Assembly (NCBI GenBank): GCA_025351675.1
Contig: JANXVK010000056.1
Span: 1 to 10,668, forward strand
Direction: 5' to 3'
Source of the DNA: Rhizobacter sp.
Lineage (GTDB): Bacteria > Pseudomonadota > Gammaproteobacteria > Burkholderiales > Burkholderiaceae_C
DNA: 10,668 nt
Shown here: positions 4,569-10,668 of the stretch, piece after piece
Numbering within the stretch: position 1 is the stretch's first letter
Layout of the letters: every line of letters begins with the position of its first letter
Notes under the pieces: generated by a model
What the model saw: only the letters and a program-made list of their open reading frames with translations
Told to the model about the DNA's origin: nothing
The model's database searches: none
Made by a program: the position numbers and the translations under genes

Positions 4569-7391
4569 ATGACGCATTGCCCTTCTTGGCCCGACGCCCT
4601 GAATCCCCTTGGGCTTGCACGCGCCCTTGCCATGACACTGGCCGCCCTGCCCTTGGTGCTGGCCGCGCCTGCCGATGCGGCCGTGGTCATCAGCCAAGTC
4701 TACGGCGGCGGCGGCAACGCCGGCGCCGTCTACAAGCGCGACTTCATCGAGATCTTCAACAACGGCAGCAGCGCCGCCAGCGTCGGCGGCTGGTCGGTCC
4801 AGTACGCTTCGGCAACTGGTTCGTCGTGGCAGGTCACGAACATTCCAGCCGGCATCTCGCTGCAGCCGGGACAGTACCTGCTGATCGGCGAAGCGACCGG
4901 CGCCGGCGGAACGACGGACTTCGTGACCGACGTCTCGGGCACGATCGCGATGAGCGGCACCGCCGGCAAGGTGGCGCTGTCGAGCGGCTTCGCCCCGCTG
5001 ACAGGCACTGCGCCGAACGGCAGCGCGGTGCTGGACATCGTCAGCTTCGGCCCGACCGCGACGCCGACCGAGGGCACGCCCACGGCCGTGCTGTCGAACA
5101 CGACCGCGGCGCTGCGCAACGCCGTCGGTTGTACCGACACGAACAACAACAGCGCCGACTTCAGCGTCGGCGCGCCGACCCCGCGCCATGCTGCGACCGC
5201 CGTGGCGCCCTGCAGCGGTGGTGGCGGTGATGGCGGCAGCGGTGTCGTCGTGACCCCACCCACGCCGGCGGCGATCTACGCCATCCAGGGCAGCGGCTCG
5301 ACCAGCCCGCTGGCCGGCAAACCCGTAGTCACCAGCGGCGTGGTCACGAAGCTGCTGAACAACGGCTTCTTCATCCAGGACCCGACCGGCGACGGCAACC
5401 CGGCGACCTCCGACGGCATTCTCGTGTTCACCTCCGCGGCGCCACCGGCAGCGGCCGTGGTGGGCAGCCTGGTGCAGGTGACCGGCACGGTGGTCGAGTT
5501 CAGCACCGGCGCGTCGACGCTGACCGAGATCCGTACCGTCACCGACGTCACTTTGCTGGGCAGCGCCCGGCCGATTGCGCCGACGCTGGTGGCGCTTCCG
5601 CTGGCCGCAGGCGACAGCCTTGAGCGCTTCGAGGGCATGCTGGTGCGCATCGAGGCCGAGATGACCGTGCAGCAGAACTACTTCCAGGCCCGCTACGGGC
5701 AGCTCACTATTGGCGCCGGCGGCCGTCACGAGACGCCGACCAACCGCTATCGCCCGGGCTCTCCGCAAGCCGTCGAACTCGCCGATCTGCAGGCCCGCAG
5801 CCGCCTGCTGCTCGACGACGGCAGCTCGCTGCAGAACACGAATCCGACCGCGTTCGCAATGGTCAACGGTGTGCCGCGCGCCGGCGATCTGGTGAACAAC
5901 CTGGTCGGCGTGCTCGACTACGGCCCGGCCACCGCCAGCGCGTCGGGTCCCGGCCTGTACCGGCTGCAGCCAACCGCGGCGCCGGCGTTCGCGAGCACGA
6001 ACCCGCGCGGGGCGGCACCGGCCGTCAGCGGTAACGTGAAGCTGGCGTCGATGAACGTGCTGAACTTCTTCACGACGTTCACCAACGGCAGCACCGCATT
6101 CGGCCAGACCGGCCAAGGCTGCACCGTGGGCACGTCGACGAGCGCGAGCAACTGCCGCGGCGCGAACAGCTTGGCCGAGTTCGAGCGCCAGCGCGCCAAG
6201 ATCGTGGTCGCGCTCGCCGCGATGAACCCCGACGCGGTCGGCCTGATGGAGATCCAGAACAACGGCAACATCGCCGCGCAGAACCTGGTCGACGCGCTGA
6301 ACGCGCAAATCGGCGCGAACACCTATGCGGCCGTGCCGGTTCCGGCGGCCGGCACCGGTACCGACGCGATCCGCGTCGCGATGATCTACAAGCCGGCCCG
6401 GCTGGCGCTGGTCGGCGCACCGGCGAGCGACACCGCGGCGATCAACAACCGCCCGACGCTGGCGCAGACCTTCGCGGCCGCGAACGGCGAGAAGTTCACG
6501 CTGATGGTGAACCACCTGAAGTCGAAGAGCAGTTGCCCGGCCGCGAACGATCCCAACGCCGCCGGCAACATCGACATCGGCGACGGTCAGGGCTGCTGGA
6601 ACAGGCAGCGCCTGCACCAGGCGCAACGCCTGCGCAGCTTCGTGGCGCAGTTGCAGGCCACCAGCGGCAGCGACGACGTGCTGCTGGTCGGCGACTTCAA
6701 CGCCTACGCCCAGGAAGACCCGATCCACGAGCTGGTCAGCAACGGCTACATCGACCAGTCGGGGCGCTTCGAGCAGTTCGGCTACTCCTACGTCTTCGAC
6801 GGCACCGCCGGTCCCCTCGACCACGCCATCACCACGGCGACGCTGTCGCCGAAGGTGCTCGGCACGAAACACTGGCACATCGACGCCGACGAGAGCCTGG
6901 CCCAGGACTACAACCTCGAGTTCAGGCAGCCGGCCTGCATCGCCTGCGCGCCCGACCCGTACGACGGTGCGGTGCCGTTCCGTGCGTCCGACCACGACCC
7001 GGTGCAGGTCGGGCTGAGTCTGTTCAAGACCTTCATCGGCACCTCGCGCCGCGACGAGATCGTCGGCAGCCCGGGCGACGACGTGATCATCGGCGGCGTG
7101 GGCGGCGACACGCTGACCGGTGGCGGCGGTTTCAACGTGTTCTTCTACACCTCGATGCGCGATGCCGGCGACACGATCACCGACTTCGTACCGGGCAAGG
7201 ACTTTCTCGACCTGCGCAGCGTGCTCGCCGAGGTGGGCTACGCCGGCGCCGACCCGGTGGCCGACGGTGTCGTGACCTTCTTCGCATCGCCCCACGGCAC
7301 CACGATCCGGATCAACCACCGGCCGCTGCTGACGCTCGCCAAGGTCGCCTCGGACGGCCTCCGCCCCGGCCGCGACCTGATCGTGCGCTGA
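4569..7391 (+). CDS. Secreted ExeM/NucH-type endonuclease with lamin-tail and RTX regions
   Basis: A 940-residue predicted extracellular DNA/RNA nuclease. A Sec signal peptide (hydrophobic 15-33) ends near APADA, about residue 37. A lamin-tail domain follows, VVISQVYGGGG to about 200, then a Gly-rich linker near 217 and an OB-like region, about 230-470, with NNGFFIQDPTGDGNPATSDG. The endonuclease/exonuclease/phosphatase domain (about 490-815) keeps its catalytic set: Asn496 in ASMNVLNFF, Glu561 in GLMEIQNNG, His649 in VNHLKSK, Asp709 and Asn711 in GDFNAY, and Asp808/His809 in SDHDPV. The eight cysteines outside the signal peptide fall in four local pairs, fitting disulfides in an exported enzyme. 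From about 833, GSPGDDVIIGG, VGGDTLTGGGG and the ITDFVPGKDFLDLR tail resemble RTX calcium repeats and a type I secretion target. Carrying both a Sec signal and an RTX tail is notable. Related ExeM enzymes leave by type II secretion. Confidence 0.92.
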   Translation: MTHCPSWPDALNPLGLARALAMTLAALPLVLAAPADAAVVISQVYGGGGNAGAVYKRDFIEIFNNGSSAASVGGWSVQYASATGSSWQVTNIPAGISLQPGQYLLIGEATGAGGTTDFVTDVSGTIAMSGTAGKVALSSGFAPLTGTAPNGSAVLDIVSFGPTATPTEGTPTAVLSNTTAALRNAVGCTDTNNNSADFSVGAPTPRHAATAVAPCSGGGGDGGSGVVVTPPTPAAIYAIQGSGSTSPLAGKPVVTSGVVTKLLNNGFFIQDPTGDGNPATSDGILVFTSAAPPAAAVVGSLVQVTGTVVEFSTGASTLTEIRTVTDVTLLGSARPIAPTLVALPLAAGDSLERFEGMLVRIEAEMTVQQNYFQARYGQLTIGAGGRHETPTNRYRPGSPQAVELADLQARSRLLLDDGSSLQNTNPTAFAMVNGVPRAGDLVNNLVGVLDYGPATASASGPGLYRLQPTAAPAFASTNPRGAAPAVSGNVKLASMNVLNFFTTFTNGSTAFGQTGQGCTVGTSTSASNCRGANSLAEFERQRAKIVVALAAMNPDAVGLMEIQNNGNIAAQNLVDALNAQIGANTYAAVPVPAAGTGTDAIRVAMIYKPARLALVGAPASDTAAINNRPTLAQTFAAANGEKFTLMVNHLKSKSSCPAANDPNAAGNIDIGDGQGCWNRQRLHQAQRLRSFVAQLQATSGSDDVLLVGDFNAYAQEDPIHELVSNGYIDQSGRFEQFGYSYVFDGTAGPLDHAITTATLSPKVLGTKHWHIDADESLAQDYNLEFRQPACIACAPDPYDGAVPFRASDHDPVQVGLSLFKTFIGTSRRDEIVGSPGDDVIIGGVGGDTLTGGGGFNVFFYTSMRDAGDTITDFVPGKDFLDLRSVLAEVGYAGADPVADGVVTFFASPHGTTIRINHRPLLTLAKVASDGLRPGRDLIVR

Positions 7392-7529
7392 GCAACGGCA
7401 CGCGATTCGCAGCGCCGCACGGGCTGCCCTGACATTGACGCGCTTTCTCGCGGCGGTGGCTCTCGGCGCGGTCGCCGCGCGCGGCAGACACCCCGGTGTT
7501 CGCCGCGCATGTGAGCGCCTGTCGCAGGG

Positions 7530-7546
7530 GGCCGCAGGCTGCGGCC
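7530..7546. repeat. Perfect hairpin upstream of the SGNH gene
   Basis: GGCCGCA, three bases, then TGCGGCC: a seven-base-pair stem with a GGC loop, 50 bases before the start at 7597. It has no T-run after it, so it is not a standard intrinsic terminator. It could be an RNA structure in the leader or a chance feature of high-GC DNA. Confidence 0.4.
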
Positions 7547-7584
7547 GGTTCGCCGACAATGTGCCCGCGCAACGCCCCCTCGAC

Positions 7585-7588
7585 GGAG
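7585..7588 (+). promoter_or_regulatory. Ribosome binding site deciding the SGNH protein start
   Basis: GGAG lies eight bases before the ATG at 7597. The frame extends back to 7435, but the extra 54 codons have no supporting signal and would bury the signal peptide. Confidence 0.7.
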
Positions 7589-7596
7589 ACAACACC

Positions 7597-8844
7597 ATGC
7601 CCCGCACCGCCCGCCTCGCCTCACTGGGGCTGGCCGCCGCACTCGCATGCAGCAGCGCCGCTGCCGCCGATCCCACCAGCATCCTGTTCGTCGGCAACAG
7701 CTACACCTTCGGCCGGCTCGACCCGGTGATGGGCTACAACGCCGCGAACGTGCACGACTTGACTGCCGCCTTCCAAGCCGCGAATTCGAGCGGCACGAAT
7801 CCGTGGGAGCCGCACCCATGGGGCGGCGTGCCTGGCATCTTCAAGCAGATGACGGTGCAGGCCGGGCTCGACTACGACGTCTCGATCTCGGCACGAAACG
7901 CCGCCTCGCTGCGCGGCCAGTTTCTGAACACCGCCAACAGCGCATGGGACCTGCGCGGCAATGTCGCCTCGCGGACGTGGGGCGTGGTCGTGCTGCAAGA
8001 GCAAAGCGACGCGGCGCTGCCGAACGGCAAGGGCAAGAACGCGAACTTCGCGCAGTTCCAGGCGTATGCGGACCAGTTCGAGCGCTTCATCCACAACGGC
8101 AGCGCGCAGACCTGGACCGAGACGCAGCTGTACGGCAGCCTCGCGGCCTGCACCGCCACCGGCCTGTCGGCGACGTCGTGCAACATCCAGCGCGTCATCC
8201 CGGCGAACACCCACGCGAGCGCTGCGACCAAGCTCTACCTGACCGAGACTTGGGCCCGGCCCGACATGGTGTTCGCACACAAAAAAACGACGGCCGCCAC
8301 GAACTCGCCAACCGGCTCGCCGATCGTCGACACCAGCAGCGCCGGCGGCAACGCCACGCTCTACTACGACAGCCTGGGTGCGATGACCGCCGACCTCAAG
8401 GCCTCGTTCGCGGCGGTGGCTGCGGCGAGCGGCAAGTTCGCCGGCGTGCTGCCGGCGGGCGATGCGTTCCAGAGCGCGGTCGACCAAGGATTGGTGAAGA
8501 CCGGCGGCTTCTACGACGCGAACGGCGTGTTCGTCCCGGGCCAGTCGGGCGGGGCCATGAACCTGTGGTGGGACGACTACCTGCACGCGAGCAAGTACGG
8601 CTCGTACCTCGACGCGCTGGTGCAATTCGGCATGATCACCGGGCACGACCCGCTGTCGCTCGGCGCCGGCGAGATCTCGGCCAGCGATCTGGGGATCGCA
8701 CCGGGCGACGCGCTGGTGCTGCAGCGGCTCGCCAGCTCGCAACTCGGCTTCGCGGCGCCGGTGCCGGAGCCTTCGAGCTGGGCGTTGTTTGCTGGCGGGT
8801 TGGGGCTGGTCGGCGGGTTCGGCCGGCGCCGCGCGCGTGGCTGA
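7597..8844 (+). CDS. Secreted SGNH-hydrolase-like protein with PEP-CTERM sorting tail
   Basis: A 415-residue exported protein. The N-terminal signal peptide MPRTARLASLGLAAALACSS ends at about residue 24 (AAAA, then DPTS). Right after it, ILFVGNSYTFG (29-39) resembles block I of SGNH/GDSL hydrolases, with Ser35 the candidate nucleophile. GVVVLQEQSDAAL is a plausible middle block. WWDDYLHASKYG supplies a DxxH pair, Asp327 and His330, as in the last block. The substrate may be an acyl or acetyl ester, perhaps on a polysaccharide, but this is not readable from sequence. The C-terminus is a textbook PEP-CTERM signal: VPEP (389-392), a hydrophobic segment and the basic end GRRRARG. Known PEP-CTERM proteins are processed by an exosortase, which must be encoded elsewhere. 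The stop lies eight bases from that of the convergent regulator gene. Confidence 0.85.
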   Translation: MPRTARLASLGLAAALACSSAAAADPTSILFVGNSYTFGRLDPVMGYNAANVHDLTAAFQAANSSGTNPWEPHPWGGVPGIFKQMTVQAGLDYDVSISARNAASLRGQFLNTANSAWDLRGNVASRTWGVVVLQEQSDAALPNGKGKNANFAQFQAYADQFERFIHNGSAQTWTETQLYGSLAACTATGLSATSCNIQRVIPANTHASAATKLYLTETWARPDMVFAHKKTTAATNSPTGSPIVDTSSAGGNATLYYDSLGAMTADLKASFAAVAAASGKFAGVLPAGDAFQSAVDQGLVKTGGFYDANGVFVPGQSGGAMNLWWDDYLHASKYGSYLDALVQFGMITGHDPLSLGAGEISASDLGIAPGDALVLQRLASSQLGFAAPVPEPSSWALFAGGLGLVGGFGRRRARG

Positions 8845-8852
8845 GCGCGACC

Positions 8853-9581
8853 TCAGCCGATGCGGCGCAAACCCTCGAGATCGAGCACGCTGACACCGCC
8901 GTACTCGATCCGGATCAGGCCCTTGTCCTGCAGCGAGTTCAGCGCCTCGTTGACGCGCTGACGTGACAGCCCGATCAGGTAGCCGAGCTCCTGCTGCGTG
9001 ATCCGCAGCAGGCCGCCGACGCCCGGGTACAGCACCGGGTGGAACAGCGCGCCGAGGCTGCGCGCGACGCGTGCGTCGACGTTGATCATGCGGTCGGTTT
9101 CGCGCGCGCCGATGAACTGGCCGAGGCGCTCGTTCAGCTGCTGGATGATGAAGCGGTTGAACGGAATGCTGCGGTCGAGCAGCCAGTGGAAGGTGGCCAC
9201 GCTCAAGCCCGCCGCCACGCTCGTGCGCACCGCCTGGATGTTGTAGCGATAGGCCTCGCGCTTGATCACCGTGCCCTCGCCGAACCAGCCGCCGGGCGGC
9301 ACACCGGTGAAGGTGATCGGCATCCCGAGTTCGCTGTCGTTGCTCATCTTCAGGAAGCCGTCGATCACCCCGAACCACCACGTCACCGGGCGGCCGACGC
9401 GGCAAAGCAACTCGCCCGCCGCGATCTGCACCACCTTCAGGTCATCGACCGCGGCAGCGCGTTCCTCGCGGTCGAGCGCGGCCAACCACGGAATGTCGGC
9501 GAGCTCGGCGGCGTTCGGCGAACGAGCCCGCTGATAGATCGGCGCCGGCGCGGTTGCGGCTTGGATGAGGGTTGGGTTCAT
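8853..9581 (-). CDS. Crp/Fnr-family transcriptional regulator
   Basis: A 242-residue DNA-binding regulator. A cyclic-nucleotide-binding-like beta-roll spans about 30-135 (GELLCRVGRPVTWWFGVIDG, PPGGWFGEG). A dimerisation helix follows at about 138-165 and a winged helix-turn-helix at about 193-235, with recognition helix SRQRVNEALNSLQ. The Arg-Ser/Thr-Ala phosphate-binding motif of true cAMP receptors is not seen after GWFGEG; YRYNIQA stands there instead. Only one cysteine (Cys60) is present, so it is neither a classical cAMP receptor nor an Fe-S FNR sensor. The ligand is unknown. A GTG at 9593 would add four residues, but the ATG at 9581 is preferred; neither has a clear ribosome site. The gene is divergent from an acyl-CoA synthetase gene, its likely target, across a shared palindrome. 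Its recognition helix has Arg-Gln where CRP has Arg180-Glu181, in keeping with a TGT-starting but non-CRP half-site. Confidence 0.93.
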   Translation of the reverse strand: MNPTLIQAATAPAPIYQRARSPNAAELADIPWLAALDREERAAAVDDLKVVQIAAGELLCRVGRPVTWWFGVIDGFLKMSNDSELGMPITFTGVPPGGWFGEGTVIKREAYRYNIQAVRTSVAAGLSVATFHWLLDRSIPFNRFIIQQLNERLGQFIGARETDRMINVDARVARSLGALFHPVLYPGVGGLLRITQQELGYLIGLSRQRVNEALNSLQDKGLIRIEYGGVSVLDLEGLRRIG

Positions 9582-9613
9582 TGAGGGAAACACCCGAGGG
9601 GACTGTCCCTGGG

Positions 9614-9643
9614 ATTGTCGTCAGAACGACAACCTGGCGTCAA
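9614..9643 (-). promoter_or_regulatory. Candidate promoter of the Crp/Fnr-family gene
   Basis: On the minus strand, TTGACG (9643-9638) and GACAAT (9619-9614) are 18 bases apart and match the sigma-70 consensus at five and four of six positions. Start would be near 9607, giving a leader of about 26 bases. The palindrome at 9615-9632 covers its spacer and -10 element, suggesting autorepression. Assigned by eye. Confidence 0.4.
9615..9632. promoter_or_regulatory. Palindromic operator for a Crp/Fnr-type regulator
   Basis: TTGTCGTCAGAACGACAA is a perfect inverted repeat with seven-base arms and a four-base centre. Written as TGTCG-N6-CGACA it has exactly the spacing of the CRP site (TGTGA-N6-TCACA) and keeps the outer TGT/ACA triplets, with different inner bases. 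It lies between the divergent regulator and acyl-CoA synthetase genes, so the regulator encoded next door is the most likely binder. Confidence 0.7.
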
Positions 9644-9652
9644 ACTTGTTTC

Positions 9653-9658
9653 TACATT
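9653..9658 (+). promoter_or_regulatory. Candidate -10 element of the acyl-CoA synthetase gene
   Basis: TACATT matches the -10 consensus at four of six positions and implies a start near 9665. Relative to that, the palindrome centre (9623.5) is at -41.5, the position of class II Crp/Fnr activator sites. No -35 match is seen, as expected for an activator-dependent promoter. Confidence 0.45.
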
Positions 9659-9706
9659 CGTTTCCACACGCGGCGCTGTCGCCTTCGCGACGCGCCTGCA
9701 AACGAC

Positions 9707-9710
9707 GGAG
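9707..9710 (+). promoter_or_regulatory. Ribosome binding site supporting a GTG start
   Basis: GGAG lies eight bases before the GTG at 9719. The first downstream ATG in the same frame, at 9743, has no such site and would cut into the conserved N-terminus. Confidence 0.7.
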
Positions 9711-9718
9711 ACGCCCCG

Positions 9719-10668
9719 GTGCAGACCACGTTCACGCGCTTGATGCTCGACCATGCGGCCCGACGGCCGAATGCCGCGGCATTGCGCGAGAAAGAGTTTG
9801 GCATCTGGCAGACGCTGACATGGAGCGCGCTCGCCACCCTCGTGCGCGAACTCGCCTGCGGCCTGCACGAAGCGGGCCTGAAGCGCGGCGATCACATCGT
9901 CCTGATCGGCGCGAACCGGCCGCGGCTGCAGGCCTGCATGCTGGCGGCGCAGTCGCTCGGTGCGGTGCCGGTGCCGCTGTACCAGGACGCGGCTTCGACC
10001 GAATTCGTGTTCCCGATCACCAACGCCGAAGTCGCGTTCGCGATCGTCGAGGACCAGGAGCAGGTCGACAAGATGCTCGAGGTCCGCGAGCAATGCCCGC
10101 AGCTGAAGACGATCTGGTTCGACGACCCGCGCGGCCTGCGCAACTACAGCGAGCCCGGCCTCGCGCCGCTCGATGCGCTGATCGCCGCCGGCCGCGCCCT
10201 CAACGCCGCGAACCCGACGTTGTTCGACGCCGAGGTGCAGAAGACGCAGCCCAACGATGTGGCCGCGATGTTCTTCACCTCGGGCACGACCGGCAACCCG
10301 AAGGGCGTGGTCCACACCCACAACACGCTGATCGACCGTGCGCAGGCCGGCGCGAAGTTCGACAAGCTCACGCACGCCGAAGAGGTTCTCGCCTACCTGC
10401 CGCCGGCCTGGGTCGGCCAGAACATCTTCTCGTATGCGCAGTGGCTGGTCTGCGGCTACGTCGTCAACTGCCCCGAATCGGCAGCCACGGTCGGCATCGA
10501 CCTGAACGACATCGGCCCGACCTACTACTTCGCCCCGCCGCGCATCTTCGAGGGCCTGCTGACGACCGTGATGATTCGGATGGAAGACGCCGGCGCGATC
10601 AAGAAGTGGCTGTTCCATCACTTCATGGGTGTGGCCAGGCGCGTCGGCCCGAAGCTGATGGACGGCAA
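9719..10668 (+). CDS. AMP-forming acyl-CoA synthetase, N-terminal part (3' end outside window)
   Basis: The first 316 codons of an adenylate-forming ligase, in a frame open from the GTG at 9719 to the window end. Such enzymes activate a carboxylic acid with ATP to an acyl-AMP and transfer it to coenzyme A. The nucleotide-binding loop FFTSGTTGNPKGVVHTHNT is intact (Thr187 to Lys195). YLPPAWVGQNIF is like the A4/A5 region of long-chain acyl-CoA synthetases, and GLKRGDHIVLIGANRPRL is the usual early motif. The C-terminal AMP-binding and lid motifs lie outside the window. The sequence style favours long-chain or aromatic acyl substrates of the FadD15-like group, but the substrate is not determined. 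The gene is divergent from a Crp/Fnr-family regulator with a shared operator. In betaproteobacteria such pairs often precede branched-chain-type ABC transporter genes; that is recalled, not seen here. Confidence 0.9.
   Translation, partial: MQTTFTRLMLDHAARRPNAAALREKEFGIWQTLTWSALATLVRELACGLHEAGLKRGDHIVLIGANRPRLQACMLAAQSLGAVPVPLYQDAASTEFVFPITNAEVAFAIVEDQEQVDKMLEVREQCPQLKTIWFDDPRGLRNYSEPGLAPLDALIAAGRALNAANPTLFDAEVQKTQPNDVAAMFFTSGTTGNPKGVVHTHNTLIDRAQAGAKFDKLTHAEEVLAYLPPAWVGQNIFSYAQWLVCGYVVNCPESAATVGIDLNDIGPTYYFAPPRIFEGLLTTVMIRMEDAGAIKKWLFHHFMGVARRVGPKLMDG

Noticed and set aside
7435..7596. Upstream start for the SGNH protein
   Set aside because: It would place 54 residues before the signal peptide, while the ATG at 7597 has a well-spaced GGAG.
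4542..7697. A 1051-codon open frame on the minus strand
   Set aside because: It is antisense to the nuclease, whose plus-strand product has a signal peptide, a complete set of catalytic motifs and RTX repeats. The minus product is Arg/Ala/Val-rich with no recognisable domain, a usual artefact of high-GC third positions.
7621..9405. A 594-codon minus-strand open frame across two genes
   Set aside because: It overlaps the SGNH gene antisense and the regulator gene in another frame, and its product resembles no family.

Overview
The window is a high-GC stretch from a betaproteobacterial chromosome. It most resembles the Burkholderiales relatives around Leptothrix, Rubrivivax, Methylibium and Ideonella. 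That placement is an inference from GC-rich codon use, a Gsp-type II secretion locus, a PEP-CTERM sorted protein and an ExeM/NucH-type nuclease. No rRNA or tRNA is present to fix it.

Layout. Bases 2-1442 hold the end of gspE and all of gspF (type II secretion ATPase and inner-membrane platform). Bases 1443-2388 carry no intact gene. They are a small gene graveyard: a collapsed GGDEF domain (+), the tail of a GNAT acetyltransferase (-), the tail of an IS3-like transposase (+), then about 400 bases with lower GC and nothing recognisable. Bases 2389-3409 hold a two-gene unit: a DJ-1/PfpI family protein and a small ribbon-helix-helix DNA-binding protein. Bases 3496-4389 encode a cytosolic 5'-nucleotidase of the cN-I type. 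Bases 4569-7391 encode a large secreted endonuclease with lamin-tail, OB-like and EEP nuclease regions plus RTX repeats. Bases 7597-8844 encode a secreted SGNH-hydrolase-like protein with a PEP-CTERM tail.

Convergent to that gene, 8853-9581 (-) encodes a Crp/Fnr-family regulator. Divergent from the regulator, 9719 to the window end (+) encodes an AMP-forming acyl-CoA synthetase, cut by the window edge.

How parts may work together. The regulator and synthetase share a 137-base intergenic region with a perfect palindrome, TTGTCGT-N4-ACGACAA. Its centre is exactly 41.5 bases upstream of the start site predicted from a TACATT -10 element facing the synthetase. It also overlaps a candidate promoter facing the regulator. 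This is the geometry of a class II Crp/Fnr-activated promoter combined with autorepression, and it is the most testable regulatory signal here. The nuclease and nucleotidase are neighbours on one strand and both act on nucleic-acid breakdown products, but their compartments differ and cooperation is only inferred. I found no CRISPR array, tRNA, rRNA, integron site or convincing rho-independent terminator. Apart from the graveyard and the regulatory region, the window looks ordinary, and I see no clear new multi-gene system.
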